The notes under the pieces were generated by a model. The model saw nothing but the letters and a program-made list of their open reading frames with translations, was not told the DNA's origin and searched no databases. The position numbers and the translations under genes were made by a program. From Megaleporinus macrocephalus (taxonomy: Eukaryota > Chordata > Actinopteri > Characiformes > Anostomidae), in assembly GCA_021613375.1 (NCBI GenBank), contig CM038717.1, positions 44,164,531 to 44,228,530 on the forward strand: 64,000 bases of DNA, written 5' to 3'. Shown here one piece after another: positions 12,451 through 23,545 of the stretch. Each line of letters opens with the position of its first letter. Within the stretch, counting starts at the first letter, position 1.

Positions 12451-13440
12451 ATTCCCAATTCAGTACCACTTTAAAACATTAAGCTATCATTATGAAGTGG
12501 TTATGCTTTAAAAGGGGTTAACAAATGGTTATTAATGAGGTCCTAATCACCGTACAAACATTAATAAGCAGTTATAACACATAAATAAAAAGGACAACAG
12601 TGAACACACCTTTATTTATACTGGTAAAGCTCTGATTTTGATGTCTACTTATCTTAATTTGCCTTTTTTATTAGTTTGCACTTTTTTTAATGTGTTATAA
12701 CTGTTTATTGATACTTTGTAAGTGTTTATGACCTAACTATTAACCATTAATAAACCTATATATATAAGATATACAATATATATTTGTTAAGTATTTATAA
12801 TGTAACTACTAACCACTAATAAATTTATAGGGGGGAGTATACGGGTGTGTCTCAAAACCTACTGAGCTCCTACATAGGCAGCATTTTACATCATAGTATG
12901 TACTCCAGACATGTAGACTGTCCCAATTCTTACAAACCTTAAACATTCTGTCTACTGAGGAACCTTATTTAGACCTGATTTTAAGAAGCACTGAACGCTT
13001 CCTCAGCCACTAAGACAATCCCATGATGCACCACAGGCTCATATAATCACACAAAACAGTATTTTATTATCAACTCTGTAACGAGTTTATACTCCAGACA
13101 TTAGCATTTATGCTAGCAGATTTTTAAGCATCGGGCTATTGTTTTGGATGGCGGCCGGTAGCTTAGCAACCAGTTAAACCACCGGTGGTGTGCTGCAGTG
13201 GGGGGAACAAGCCGTGACGCAGTCTCTCTCTAACTAGAGCGTCTCAGTAATCTGTTTTATGAGGAGAGATGAGGAGAGAACGCTGCTACTTACACAGCTG
13301 CTACCTAGACAGCCTACTTAGACACTCACTAGGATTTGAGACACACCCTATATATTTATATAGTATATACAGTATATAGTGTTCATGACTGAACTAATAA
13401 ACATTAGTAAGCTATTGTCTTGTAAAGTGGTATCCCAAAT
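12451..13440. mobile_element. Foldback element split by a younger MITE
   Basis: The outer ends are inverted copies: AATTCAGTACCACTTTA near 12458-12474 against TAAAGTGGTATCCCAAATT near 13423-13441. Inner arms also pair: 12529-12593 (with GCAGTTATAACAC) against 12692-12757 (with GTGTTATAACTG). A 506-bp MITE occupies 12843-13348 inside it. No coding capacity. Confidence 0.65.
12843..13348. mobile_element. MITE copy 2 with perfect 14-bp inverted ends
   Basis: Starts GGGTGTGTCTCAAA (12843-12856) and ends with its exact complement (13335-13348). Internally it matches 5685-6284 but lacks an ~80-bp block that the first copy has. No clear target-site duplication. It sits inside the foldback element at 12451-13440 and is therefore the younger insertion. 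Confidence 0.88.
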
Positions 13441-13574
13441 TCTTACATAAAAGTATTTAACACTTTCCAATCTTTTTAAATATTACGTTTTGAAACTATT
13501 AATTACTTTTTAACAGTTTTGTATGTATCAATGAGACTTTAAAAGTTATAAATAAATCCCCAGATGATACTAAT

Positions 13575-13770
13575 TCTTTTACTTGATTTTACACTGTGTC
13601 ATCCTTCAAATCAACTATATTTAAATTAATTTGATCAACTAAACCAGTTTTCCTGTAACTCTGTTATTAAATGAACTGTTGAAGTAGGACACTTGTGTCC
13701 TAGACACTCTGTGTCTGCAATGCTGGGACTCTGAAGCCCTATTGGAGCTGGATTAGTACTATCTGGGATT
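13575..13770 (+). repeat. Duplicated ~190-bp segment, copy 1
   Basis: Starts at TTGATTTTACACTGTGTC and includes CTGTAACTCTGTTATTAA and GAGCTGGATTAGTA. A second direct copy lies at 14127-14300, about 550 bp away, with several small indels. Confidence 0.8.
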
Positions 13771-14126
13771 GATTTTTAAATTTTTTTTATGTATCTATAG
13801 GACTTTAAAAGATGTTATAATAGATAGTAATGCTTGTGTTACAACATGATTATAAATAATCAAATAATTACATATAGTATTTTATTACAGCATTAAAGTG
13901 CATAAGCTACCACTTCCAAGGAGCTATTTGCTAAATAAGCAAATTTACAGCCTGATATGAAAACAGGCTTCATAGAAAGTGTTAGCCAACGTTCTCTTGC
14001 TCTTTTATTTAGAACTTCTCCTTCTGCATTCATGTGTAGTAAATGTAAGTAAATGATACAGGCTGCTATTGCCTGTTACTAATCCACAAATACCTTTACA
14101 AGTGGGAATAATCTGAATTAGGCTTT

Positions 14127-14300
14127 TACTTGATTTTACACTGTGTCCCTCTTTCAAATCAGCTATGTTTAATTAATGTGATCAACTAAACCGTTTTCCC
14201 TGTAACTCTGTTATTAATGAACTGTTGAACTAGGACGCGGTTTGTGCTCTGTGACTGCAATGCTGGGACTCTATTGGAGCTGGATTAGTATTATCTGGGC
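14127..14300 (+). repeat. Duplicated ~190-bp segment, copy 2
   Basis: Direct copy of 13575-13770, diverged by substitutions and small indels. The sequence between the copies is AT-rich and without recognisable features. Confidence 0.8.
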
Positions 14301-14499
14301 ACGTGGTTTAATTGGAGTGATTTAAACGACCTCCGTGATTTGAATCTAGTTCAAATCTGCATGTATATAGTTTTTACAGGTCCGCGCTAATAACTCGGTA
14401 ATAATTACAGACTAAATTACCTCCTAGAGTTTGCCTCCATTGGTTTTCTTGTTGAAGATGGGACTATCGGCTAACGCAGGCATATGGATGCCACAGACA

Positions 14500-14880
14500 G
14501 ACACAGTTAAGTCACATTATTATGACCACTTTGGACATTGGCGGTGTGTAGGTGGCAGCATTCTGGTCTGGGGAATCCACTCATCCATGTGGAAGACACT
14601 CTAAACCGATTTGTGTCTGAATCCATCCTTGCAGATCACGCACCGTACATGCTGATTGTCTTCTCTGGGGCGGATGAGACCTTCCAGCAAGACACTGCGA
14701 CACGTCACACGACTAGAAATGTCCCACATTGGTTGGAAGAGCTGACCAAGACTTCCAAGTCCTACCCTGACTTTGACCCCAACTGAGCATCGGTGTTGGT
14801 TCGCATGGCTCCAGATCTCTGTGAGAACCTACTAGGACCTTATTGAGTCTCCCAGTCTGTCTAGCTGCTGAAGTGTATTA
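14500..14880 (+). pseudogene. Tc1-like transposase fragment
   Basis: An open stretch at 14538-14786 contains FQQDTATRHTTRNVPHWLEE, matching the second catalytic Asp region of Tc1-like transposases (usually FQQD-APCHTA). It leads into YPDFDPN, the remnant of the (S)PDLNPIEHLW box, where a frameshift and TGA end the frame; the next bases still spell the EH codons in another frame. Neither the N-terminal DNA-binding part nor inverted ends are visible. A dead fragment of a different subfamily from the copies at 8.2 and 37 kb. Confidence 0.8.
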
Positions 14881-15740
14881 TGGATCTTCCTGCCAGTTTC
14901 AGGACTTTCACACTGCTGAGAACTCAGGGGGCGAGAGTTTACAGCACACAGACATTTTTCCTTCAACATGCCTCTACAGTGTCCTGGCGTTATTGTCCCT
15001 CAGCACAGTGCAGCCCCCCAGCACTCTTATATAAGTCTTGGAGATATTGCTGTGTTGTTTTTTTACGTCCCCCTATACAATGACTGATGTGTTATATGTT
15101 GACGTTGGCGTGTATGTGAATGCTGATGACGCTGCAGGCCAAGAACCCAACAGCGTTAACATTTCCAGGCAGGTTGGGGCATCTATCTATTCACCGCCTG
15201 GAAGCAGGGGGGGGACGAAGGCCAAGATCAAACCACTTTCAGTGCATATACATTCAGAGAGAGTCGGTCAAAATGTAATTAAACCTAAGAAGTCTGGAGT
15301 TACTACCGTTGTTTTGATATACTATCATATAATTACACATGTACACAGTTAATTACATCATAATAGATACATAGACTTCTAGCATGTAGGTATTCAGCAT
15401 TACTGAACCGGTTAATGTTTATACCATGTTCAGATAACAGTGGTTACTAAGTATGTATTAAGAGCAATTTTTTCAGACCATAATATTGATATTTGGTGCT
15501 TTCTAGGTCGTTACCTACCTGGAGTGAAGCAATTGTTTGTGTAAATGAGTGTAATATATATTATGAATAGAGCAGGTTTAGTTCAGAGCATATCTCTTCT
15601 GTACAGCTGTAAGTAAAGTACTGTACATTTCATAGTTTTGATCCTCATCTCCCATGTTACCCTTCACCAACCGGTCCTGGTCACATGTCCACGTTCAGCC
15701 AGTCACAGGAGCCCCTCACCAGAATACTAAATGGTAACGC
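14881..15740. other. No gene seen
   Basis: Contains a 104-codon open frame at 15038-15352 without recognisable domain or splice context. I regard it as chance. Confidence 0.45.
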
Positions 15741-15924
15741 CTGTAAACTAGTAATGTGCGGATCGATACTGAAATATCGATACCTCAGATACCAGATCTT
15801 TATGCTCTAAAATCGATTCTCAAATCAAAATATTGATACTTTTGATACTTAAATCATTTGAGGTAATGTATATAATTAACAGGAACACAGTGGAAAGTAA
15901 CTAAACTATTGAGATCTTGTCTAA

Positions 15925-16143
15925 ATGATACGCGGCACGTTGCTCAGTGTGGAGACACAACGGCAGAGCGTAAACAGAGTCATGTGTGCAGCTATTTCAG
16001 CTATTTCAGCTCCACACACAGCCAAGACGAGATGTTTGTGTTGTGATGTTTGTGGGAAAACGGTGAGGAGCTGTAGCAACACCACAAATGAGTATAAACA
16101 CATAAACAGCAAGAAAAAGAGAACCCCTCAGAGAGAGCCTTAG
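15925..16143 (+). pseudogene. BED-type zinc finger fragment of an hAT transposase
   Basis: A 72-codon open frame inside the hAT element. Residues ~31-61 contain C-x2-C (CCDVC) followed by NTTNEYKHINSKK, the spacing and motif of a BED zinc finger, which binds DNA at the N terminus of many hAT transposases. The catalytic RNase H-like domain and dimerisation region are missing; the sequence after the stop is not recognisable. It cannot encode a working transposase. The match is by motif only. Confidence 0.75.
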
Positions 16144-16593
16144 AGTGTCTAGGTAGCTCATATAGTGTTTAAAGTAACATTACCTCGTGTCTCTGGTGTC
16201 GCTAAATGTAATAAATCTTGTGTTACTGTGAAAGAGACGCTATCCACTCCTTCAAAGTTTGTAAACAAACGTGACGTGTTGGAACTGCAGCGCTGCTTAG
16301 CAACAGGAGGTTAGTGTTTTCCCATTGGCTCAGCAGTCTTGCACTAGCACTGTGCTAGCAACAGCTATAGATAAACGATTAGTTCTCTTTAGGCACTTTA
16401 TAAATATCCCGCTCATATGTTTATAGATGCTCAAATTATTATTCATCTGGCAACGAGCTGTTACAGATTTCTATCTGGATCCCATCCTTTTATTTATGAA
16501 ATAAGAGACGGCGATGACTGCAGGCTACTACAGATTCGGCTCTGGTATTAAGCTTGTTTTTTTTATGAAAATAACAATACAAATAAACCATAC

Positions 16594-16594
<1 letters not shown>

Positions 16595-16642
<48 letters not shown>
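16595..16642. repeat. (AAT)n microsatellite
   Basis: About 16 consecutive AAT/ATA triplets inside the hAT element, near its 3' end. Confidence 0.95.
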
Positions 16643-16645
<3 letters not shown>

Positions 16646-16920
16646 TTAATTATTAATATAAAAAATTCTATAAAATTTATTTTTCATTATAAAATATGCT
16701 TATTATTAATAATAATATAAATACAGTTGTTATTATAACAAATAGCTCATATCTGCTACATGTAGGTAGGGTATAATTAGACTTAATTATTCCCCATTGG
16801 TATCGGTATCGGTGATACTTGCCCTGTAATTACTTGGTATCGGATCGATACCAAGTTTTGCAGTATCACACACCACTACTGTAAACTATTTCAGTATTTG
16901 TATTTAAACCCGTCTGTCTG

Positions 16921-18754
16921 TTTTTTTATGGAGAGAGATTAGTCTCAAAACAGCTGACCAATGTGTAAAAGACAATTCACAAATTCCACACACATCACAA
17001 ATGAGTTTCACTATTCACAAATACATATATCCCAGTCTGTATCTCACAGCTCGCCATTTGTATGAATTCTGTTAAATTTATAAATACATATTTTAGATTT
17101 TCATACATGCATTATAAACATTTGTCTGTATTTTCACTGCATATTTATAAGTGTTGAATCTGCATTTGTGGATCAAATGGATTTTGAGACTTTCGTTTCG
17201 CGTTTCTGATCAAAATCCACACAAAAATTCACAAAATGTGACGAACACGCCGCCGCTAGGGGCGCTTCTGCTTTTGGTGTAATTGTGTAAGCCCGATGAA
17301 GAAAAGTGGCTTGAATGTTACTATAATGAAGCAGCGAGTCGGATGGGTAAGAAATTAAACTGGCTATTTTAATATAAATTTAAATTTTACATTTATTTAA
17401 ATTGGTTAAACTGCTTTAGTGGAGCTGATTAGCCAACTTCATCAACAGGTGTTGTGCCGAAATCCAACTACCAACCCGAATCCAACTCCCAACCCAAACT
17501 CGTGGTTTCGGTTGTTTCTGTGGGGTAAATAACGGGCAATCTTTCATTTTTCTCCACTGCAAACAGCTCAGCAGAAGCTAAAGCCAAACAAAGAGTACCA
17601 CAAACAAATAAACTAGAGTATAATGTAAAAAAACTATAGAATTTGGTTGCACTTGTTAATGCATTCACAGTCATAACGATATTTCTCAGGTCTGGAGCAA
17701 TAACGTACTCGCTATATTCAAGTTCACATTTGACGACGTGACATTGCAGTGTTACTTATCTCATTATTGGACCGCATGAATTCTCCTATAATAAGACTAT
17801 AGATATGTCATATTGAAGTAATTTACACAAACACGTCCGTAAATAGATCAGTGATATCTGCAGTGATTAATAAACATAAACAGTCAGTCATAAACATGCC
17901 TTAACTGTACTATTGTTGGTGGTTTTTAATAAAACATATTTCTATGATACATTTTGGTTGTATTAGCAGATTTTAAATTTGCCAACTTATACTCCCCCCA
18001 TCTCTGAGGGAGCTCTCATTCATCTCAAACTTCTATTGTGTTAACCAGGACTACAGTTTCTGCCTAACATCTCCGTTATTTTGGTGCCATGTCTTGGTGT
18101 AGATTGTGACCTTAAATGCATTAGTACTCTTTGTTTTACTTTAGGTTCTGCTGAGCTGTTTGCTGTGAAGGAAAATGAAAGATTGAGTCTAATGAAGAGT
18201 CCATTTTTCTGTTTTAACACACGTGCACGCGAAGGGGAGTCGGATTTCGGCCCAACAACTGTTAATTGATGAAGTTGGCCAATCAGCTCCACTAAAGCAG
18301 TTTAACCAGTAAAAATATAGCCAGTTTAATTTATTACCCATCCAACTGCTTCATTATAGTGACATTCAAGCCACTTTTCTTCATTGGGCTTACACAACTC
18401 CGCCAAAACTAGCAGCGCCCCCTAGTGGCAGCGTATTCGCCACATTTGTGAATAGAGCTGCATTTGTGTCAGTCAACACTTTATAAATAGATGTAAAATT
18501 TGAGGTCTTGTCTTTTCAAAAATATGCAGTGAAAATACAGACAAATGTGTTCATTTTCACATAGAAATTATAATGTATGTATGAAAATCTAAAATATGTA
18601 TTTATAAATTCGTACAAATGGGGGGCTGTGAGACACAGACTGGGATATATATATTTGTGAATAGTGAAACTCATTCGTGATGTGTGTGGAATTTGTGTAT
18701 TGTCTTTTACACATTGGTCAGGTGTTTTGAGACTAATCTCGCTCCATAGTTTTT
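16921..18754. mobile_element. 1.8-kb foldback element with ~650-bp inverted arms
   Basis: The left arm (about 16921-17610) and right arm (about 18105-18754) are inverted copies. The outer ends read TATGGAGAGAGATTAGTCTC and the complement of TATGGAGCGAGATTAGTCTC. Inner landmarks also pair, such as GAGCTGATTAGCCAACTTCATC with GATGAAGTTGGCCAATCAGCTC, and CAAACAGCTCAGCAGAA with TTCTGCTGAGCTGTTTG. The ~490-bp loop has no recognisable gene. Arms this long suggest a foldback-type DNA transposon or an inverted duplication. No transposase is present and no clear target-site duplication is seen. Confidence 0.88.
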
Positions 18755-18779
18755 CTCATTGTCTATTATCTCCATAGCA

Positions 18780-19020
18780 TACTAAGCATGCTATTTGTTT
18801 TGACTTCTTGTTTATGACTTGTTTCCTCGTTCACGTCTTTTGCCTAGCCCTTCTGAATCTGTTCGCTGTGTTGTCCGTTGGTACTGAACCCTTGCCTGCT
18901 TCTCGTTTTCGCTATACGGTTTCAGTTTAGGTTGTTATTCTGTGGTCTTGTACGAGCCTTTGTGATATTAAACCGCCTGCTTCAAATATCAGCAAGCATT
19001 CGCCTCTCATGACTTGCCTG
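18780..19020 (+). repeat. Dispersed repeat fragment
   Basis: Pyrimidine-rich text with TTGCCTAGCCCTTC and ATATTAAACCGCCTG resembles the 3' part of a dispersed fish retroelement-like family. The similar stretch at 42640-42840 may belong to a related group. Class uncertain. Confidence 0.4.
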
Positions 19021-19179
19021 ACAGAACTCTAAAACAAAGGGAACCTGCTATGAGTTTCATGTTCCTTGCTTTGAGCTATTTAAGCAACGGTTCTCCATTT
19101 CATCTCAGTCCAAATACATACAAGTATCTCCAAGATAGTAACTTTACAGAAGTGGCCTAAAACATTATTGACTTTTATT

Positions 19180-19335
19180 ATACGTTAATGAGAAGAGGTT
19201 TTAATTTAAGTGATTTTTGAGCATTTCTATTGGTCCATTCATCAGGACACCAAGAGCAGCTGTCAAGCTCAAATGATGAAAATCGTCAAATATTGAAGAT
19301 ACATATTTTCATTGGACAGCAATGATCTACAGATG
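19180..19335. mobile_element. Partial copy of the 254-bp MITE
   Basis: Shares GCATTTCTATTGGTCCATTC and TTTTCATTGGACAGCAATGAT with the MITE at 7401-7654, but its left end is diverged or lost. Confidence 0.65.
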
Positions 19336-19559
19336 AATGTATGACATTTAGAAGATGCTCAGTCAGAACAAATCACAGAAGTGCTGTGTTGTCCACTCAG
19401 AGTATGTATCCTAGAGAGCACAAACAGGTTATAAGGTCCAAGCTACCCCTCAGATCAAACACTACCAGATCAAGAGCCAGTGCTGATACCTAGAAATGAC
19501 AATACACGGTTCATTACAGCATAAATACAATACATGTCAATAGTGGTGTTAGCCTGCAT

Positions 19560-19948
19560 TTGAAGACCACCAGAGATTCAGACAGCCAGTGGAAGCTCAT
19601 TCCACCATCTGGGCTCCAGGACAGAGAAGAGTCTGGATGCTTGTCTTCCATGCATCTTGGTAGATGGTGGGTCCACTTAACCCATCTGTGCAGTGAATCA
19701 GCCACATATACACAACGATGATGAAAACAGACAGTTATAACATATATCCCTCAGTGAGCAAGCCAGAGGCAACAGTGGCAAGAACACCTCCCTCAGACTG
19801 GAGGAAGAAACCTTTGGAGGAACCAGACTCACAAGTGGAGACCCGTCCTCCTCTGGTCACACAGTATTTACAATTTAAACTAAACACCAAAGAAAAGAGT
19901 CTCTGTTTGAAATCTGGATAGCAAAGCTTTAGAAGCTGCACAGGTAGA
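19560..19948 (-). repeat. Dispersed retroelement-like repeat, reverse copy
   Basis: Positions 19770-19895 are the reverse complement of 27155-27260 (shared CTCACAAGTGGAGAC versus its CTTGTGAG counterpart, and CAGAGGAGGAC). Segment 19575-19700 contains GCCAGTGGAAGCTCATTCCA and also looks repetitive. No intact coding sequence. Confidence 0.65.
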
Positions 19949-20028
19949 GGCAGTCTCTGACTGAGGCAGTCTCTGACTGAGGCAGTGTATGACTGAGGCA
20001 GTCTCTGACTGAGGCAGTCTCTGATGTA
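19949..20028. repeat. 16-bp tandem repeat, five copies
   Basis: GGCAGTCTCTGACTGA repeated five times with one variant (TGTATGACTGA). Confidence 0.95.
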
Positions 20029-20194
20029 AAGTGGGCGTGAGCTGAAACAGTCCCATCCTATCTCAATGCTGGTGCATCTGGATGGTACAGTGATGTAACT
20101 GAGGGTGTAGCAGTTGACACTAATGGACAGGAGAGCTGGCTGGTGATGGGCGAGGAGGAGGCCCTGATGGTCAGTCCTTCAACAGCGTTCAACC

Positions 20195-20345
20195 GACGGG
20201 AGGACAGTCAGTGAGCACACTTGCCTGGAGCGGTGAGAAGCCCTATCCACGGAACCCGGGGAGCAGTTGGGGCTTCCTCAAGTGCACTTCAGTTGTGTGC
20301 TGTTGGACCAGTGGATTACAAGACCGGATCCTTAACCTTCAGCCC
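20195..20345 (+). repeat. Dispersed repeat (same family as 33480-33660)
   Basis: Shares CAGTGAGCAC, TTGCC-GGAG, CCCTATCCAC and GGGAGCAGTTGGG with the copy at 33490-33560, in the same order. Confidence 0.75.
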
Positions 20346-20350
20346 AAAAC

Positions 20351-21115
20351 TGCCCCAAAGGTCTGGAGGTACAGAGAGACTCTTGACCGTTACCATAAAG
20401 AAGGACTTTGTAGGCATCTGAGGTTTAGCTCTGATGCAGCTACAGAAAGCCAGTGAAGGAAGTGCAGCAGTGGAGGGACGTGAGTGAACTTGGGAAGCTT
20501 GAAGATGACCTGAGATCCTGCTGGCCCACAGAGGTAAACCAGCCAGGAGTGAGTCGCAGCAGCCAAGCTTTGAATTAAGAAGAGTCTGGACGAGCTCCTT
20601 CGGACAGAGACCATGCCCATATCTGCCCCAAAGGTCTGGAGGTACAGATTGACCGTTACCATAAAGAAAGACTTTGTAGGCATCTGAGATTTAGGTTTAC
20701 AGGAAGCCAGTGAAGGAAGTGCAGCAGTGGAGGGACGTGAGTGAACTTGGGAAGCTTGAAGATGACCCGAGGTCCTGCTGGCCCACAGAGGTAAACCAGC
20801 CAGGAGCGAGTCGCAGCAGCCAAGCTTTGAATTGAGAAGAGTCTGGACGAGCTCCTTCGGACAGAGACCATGCCCATATCTGCCCCAAAGGTCTGGAGGT
20901 ACAGATTGACCATTACCATAAAGAAAGACTTTGTAGGCATCTGAGGTTTAGGTTTACAGGAAGCCAGTGAAGGAAGTGCAGCAGTGGAGGGACGTGAGTG
21001 AACTTGGGAAGCTTGAAGATGACCTGAGATCCTGCTGGCCCACAGAGGTAAACCAGCCAGGTGTGAGTCGCAACAGCCAAGCTTTGAATTAAGAAGAGTC
21101 TGGGCGAGCTCCTCC
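20351..21115. repeat. Tandem repeat with 257-273-bp unit, about three copies
   Basis: Copies begin with TGCCCCAAAGGTCTGGAGGT at 20351, 20624 and 20881. The first contains an extra piece (TCTGATGCAGCTACAGAAAG) that the others lack; the last is truncated. Minus-strand open frames of 94-97 codons across the copies are near-identical to each other because the DNA is duplicated, not because a protein is conserved. The unit probably derives from a dispersed element. Confidence 0.93.
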
Positions 21116-21970
21116 GGAGCTCCTCAGCTCAAGTCCCTCAAATTGATCTTCATTCTTATTAAACCGCATTCGTTTTTCTGTACGTCTGAATGAGGCTGCA
21201 CGTTGTCCGACTCTGAGAGTGAACTGGATTGGTGGCGTCCTCTCCAGCGGAGCAGCATCTCTGATTAAACAGGGTGTGGAGTGCAGTGTGTGATTAGAGG
21301 GGGAGATAAGTGCTTTATGAAGTCAAGTCCTCTTATTTGCGTTCTTTTCAGACCGCACACTCACTGAGATTCCTTCACACACACACACACACACACACTC
21401 ACATGCACTGGCGTGTCTCTGTCCTGCTGGGGAAGTGTAATTTTGTGGCGTCCAAGCACAGAGGCTCTCTGCTCGGCTTCCTACAGTGGCCCCTCTCTTA
21501 TTCGGGAGCTCCAGCTGTGTTTGGGTGTAAAGCCGAGACTAGCCGCCACCACTACAGCCATTCCTGATATTTGTTGTCATTAACTGGTAATGTCTTTCAA
21601 AGCCTATAAGCTATAGCTTTATCTAACATCGCGTTCGGAATGTTCTGCCACAAGTGCTTGCCAGACGTTTCCTACAGAATCACCAGTGGAACGTGTTATT
21701 AGCCTGCATTGCTGATGTCTGCAAGCCAATCCGTACCTGATCCCTATCTTGGTGTGTGTTCCATTGTAAGCACGCTGGAGTAATATGGTTGTCATTCTAC
21801 ATCAGTTTGTGATTTGTTTTGTATCGTTTGTGTGTATGTTTTGATGTTTGTGCGCCGGCTAAGAAGACTGCCATCACATCCACTGAGATAGCAGCCGGGA
21901 GTTTTCCCACCCATGGCTGAGTGGCTTCTTGAGTCGTCTTTTTAAGCAACACTGTCGCAGCTATTGTGCA
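21116..21970. other. Single-copy region, possible conserved non-coding sequence
   Basis: Complex sequence with a short (CA)n at 21378-21398. The parts at 21120-21360 and 21415-21560 have no visible repeats and read like regulatory or ancient conserved sequence. An 85-codon frame at 21310-21567 crosses the CA repeat and is not convincing. Confidence 0.3.
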
Positions 21971-21974
21971 GCCT

Positions 21975-23135
21975 GGGCCATCACTTCAGTGACAGTGTAC
22001 TGCAGCTACAAGGCTGCCCGGACCACCATTTAAGGCTGTCTGGACTGGGTGCCTGTTTGATGCTACATCAGAGCTACAAGGCTGCCTGGACTGCTACTTA
22101 AGTGATAGTGTACTGTAGGTACATAGCTGTCTGGACCAACCCTCAAGTAATAGTGCACTGCAGTTACAAGGCTGCCAGGACCACCACTTAAAGCTGTCTG
22201 GACTGGGTGCCTGTTCAATTCTACATCAGAGCTACAAGGCTGCCTGGACTGCTGCTTAAGTTATAGTGTACTGCAGCTACAAGGCTGCCCGGACCACCAC
22301 TTAAGTAATAGTGTACTGCAGCTACGAGGCTGTCTGGACCACCACTTAAGTTATAGTGTACTGCAGCTACAAGGCTATCCGGACCACCGCTTAAGTAATA
22401 GTGTACTGCAGCTACAGGACTCTCTGGACCACCACTTAAGCAATAGTGTACTGCAGCTACAGGACTCTCTGGACCACCACTTAAGTAATAGTGTACTGAA
22501 GCTACAAGGCTGTCTGGACCACCACTTAAGTAATAGTGTACTGCAGCTACAAGACTGTCTGGACCACCACTTAAGTAATAGTGTACTGCAGCTACAAGGC
22601 TGTCTGGACCACCACTTAAGTAATAGTGTACTGCAGCTACAAGGCTGTCTGGACCACCACTTAAGTAATAGTGTACTGCAGCTACAAGGCTGTCTGGACC
22701 ACCACTTAAGTTATAGTGTACTGCATCTACAAGACTGTCTAGACCACCAGTTAAGTAATAGTGTACTGCAGCTACAAGGCTGTCTGGACCACCACTTAAG
22801 TTATAGTGTACTGCATCTACAAGACTGTCTAGACCACCAGTTAAGTAATAGTGTACTGCAGCTACAAGGCTGTCTGGACCACCACTTAAGTTATAGTGTA
22901 CTGCATCTACAAGACTGTCTAGACCACCAGTTAAGTAATAGTGTACTGCAGCTACAGGACTCTCTGGACTGGGTGCCTGTTCGATGCTACATCAGAGCTA
23001 CAAGGCTGCCTGGACTGCTGCTTAAGTTAAAGTGTACTGTAGCTACAAGGCTGTCCGGACCACCACTCAAGCGATAGTATACTGCACCTACAAGGCTGAT
23101 CGGTCTGGGTGCCTGTTTGATGCTACATCAGAGCT
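21975..23135. repeat. 45-bp minisatellite, about 25 copies
   Basis: Unit GGACCACCACTTAAGTAATA + GTGTACTGCAGCTACAAGGC + TGTCT. The centre (22300-22960) is homogeneous. Between 22690 and 22960 a 90-bp dimer (one standard unit plus one with CATCTACAAGACTGTCTAGA) repeats three times. Both flanks carry a variant with GGGTGCCTGTTTGATGCTAC. Confidence 0.95.
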
Positions 23136-23545
23136 ACAAGGCTAACTGGTTCGGCTGCTTGGCTGATGCTACACAGCAGGCTGCCTGTACTTGTGGTGTT
23201 CAGCTGCATGCACAAGCAAGGCTATCTACAGCTATGACCTTTTGGGCTGGCTGCCTAAGTGACTCTACCCCACAGCTGTGAGTCCAGCTGCCTAAGTGAT
23301 GCCACACTGGGGCTATGAGGCCTTTGGAGCCTGCTACGTGAGTGAAACCATGTCGCAGCTATGGGGCCTTTGGAGCCCGTTGCCTAAGAGAAACTGTGTC
23401 ACAGCAATGGGGCCTTAGGGGCCAGCTGCCTAAGAAACGCTATAATACTGCTACGAGGCATTATGGGCTGGTATGAGGCCTTTGGGGCCTTCGGCACCGA
23501 ACGCCTAAGCAATATTCTATCATAGCTTTAAGGCCTTTGAGGCCT
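23136..23545. repeat. Diverged flank of the 45-bp array
   Basis: Degenerate ~65-70-bp units with GCTATGGGGCCTTTGGAGCC and GCTGCCTAAG. They share the GCTGCCT...TAAG...GCTAC order with the neighbouring array and look like an older relative. Confidence 0.65.

Larger units (their letters stand above)
15741..16886. mobile_element. hAT-type DNA transposon derivative with 8-bp target-site duplication
   Basis: The element spans 15749-16878 and is flanked on both sides by the octamer CTGTAAAC (15741-15748 and 16879-16886). An 8-bp duplication is the hallmark of hAT elements. The termini are imperfect inverted repeats: TAGTAATGTGCGGAT at left, complement of TAGTGGTGTGTGAT at right, followed by GATCGATAC/GGTATCGATCC motifs. 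It carries one fragment of a transposase (15925-16143) and an internal (AAT)n tract at about 16595-16642. At 1.13 kb it is a deleted, non-autonomous copy. Confidence 0.9.

Noticed and set aside
20390..20940. Two near-identical minus-strand frames of 94 and 97 codons
   Set aside because: Their similarity comes from duplication of the ~260-bp DNA unit; no domain or start context.
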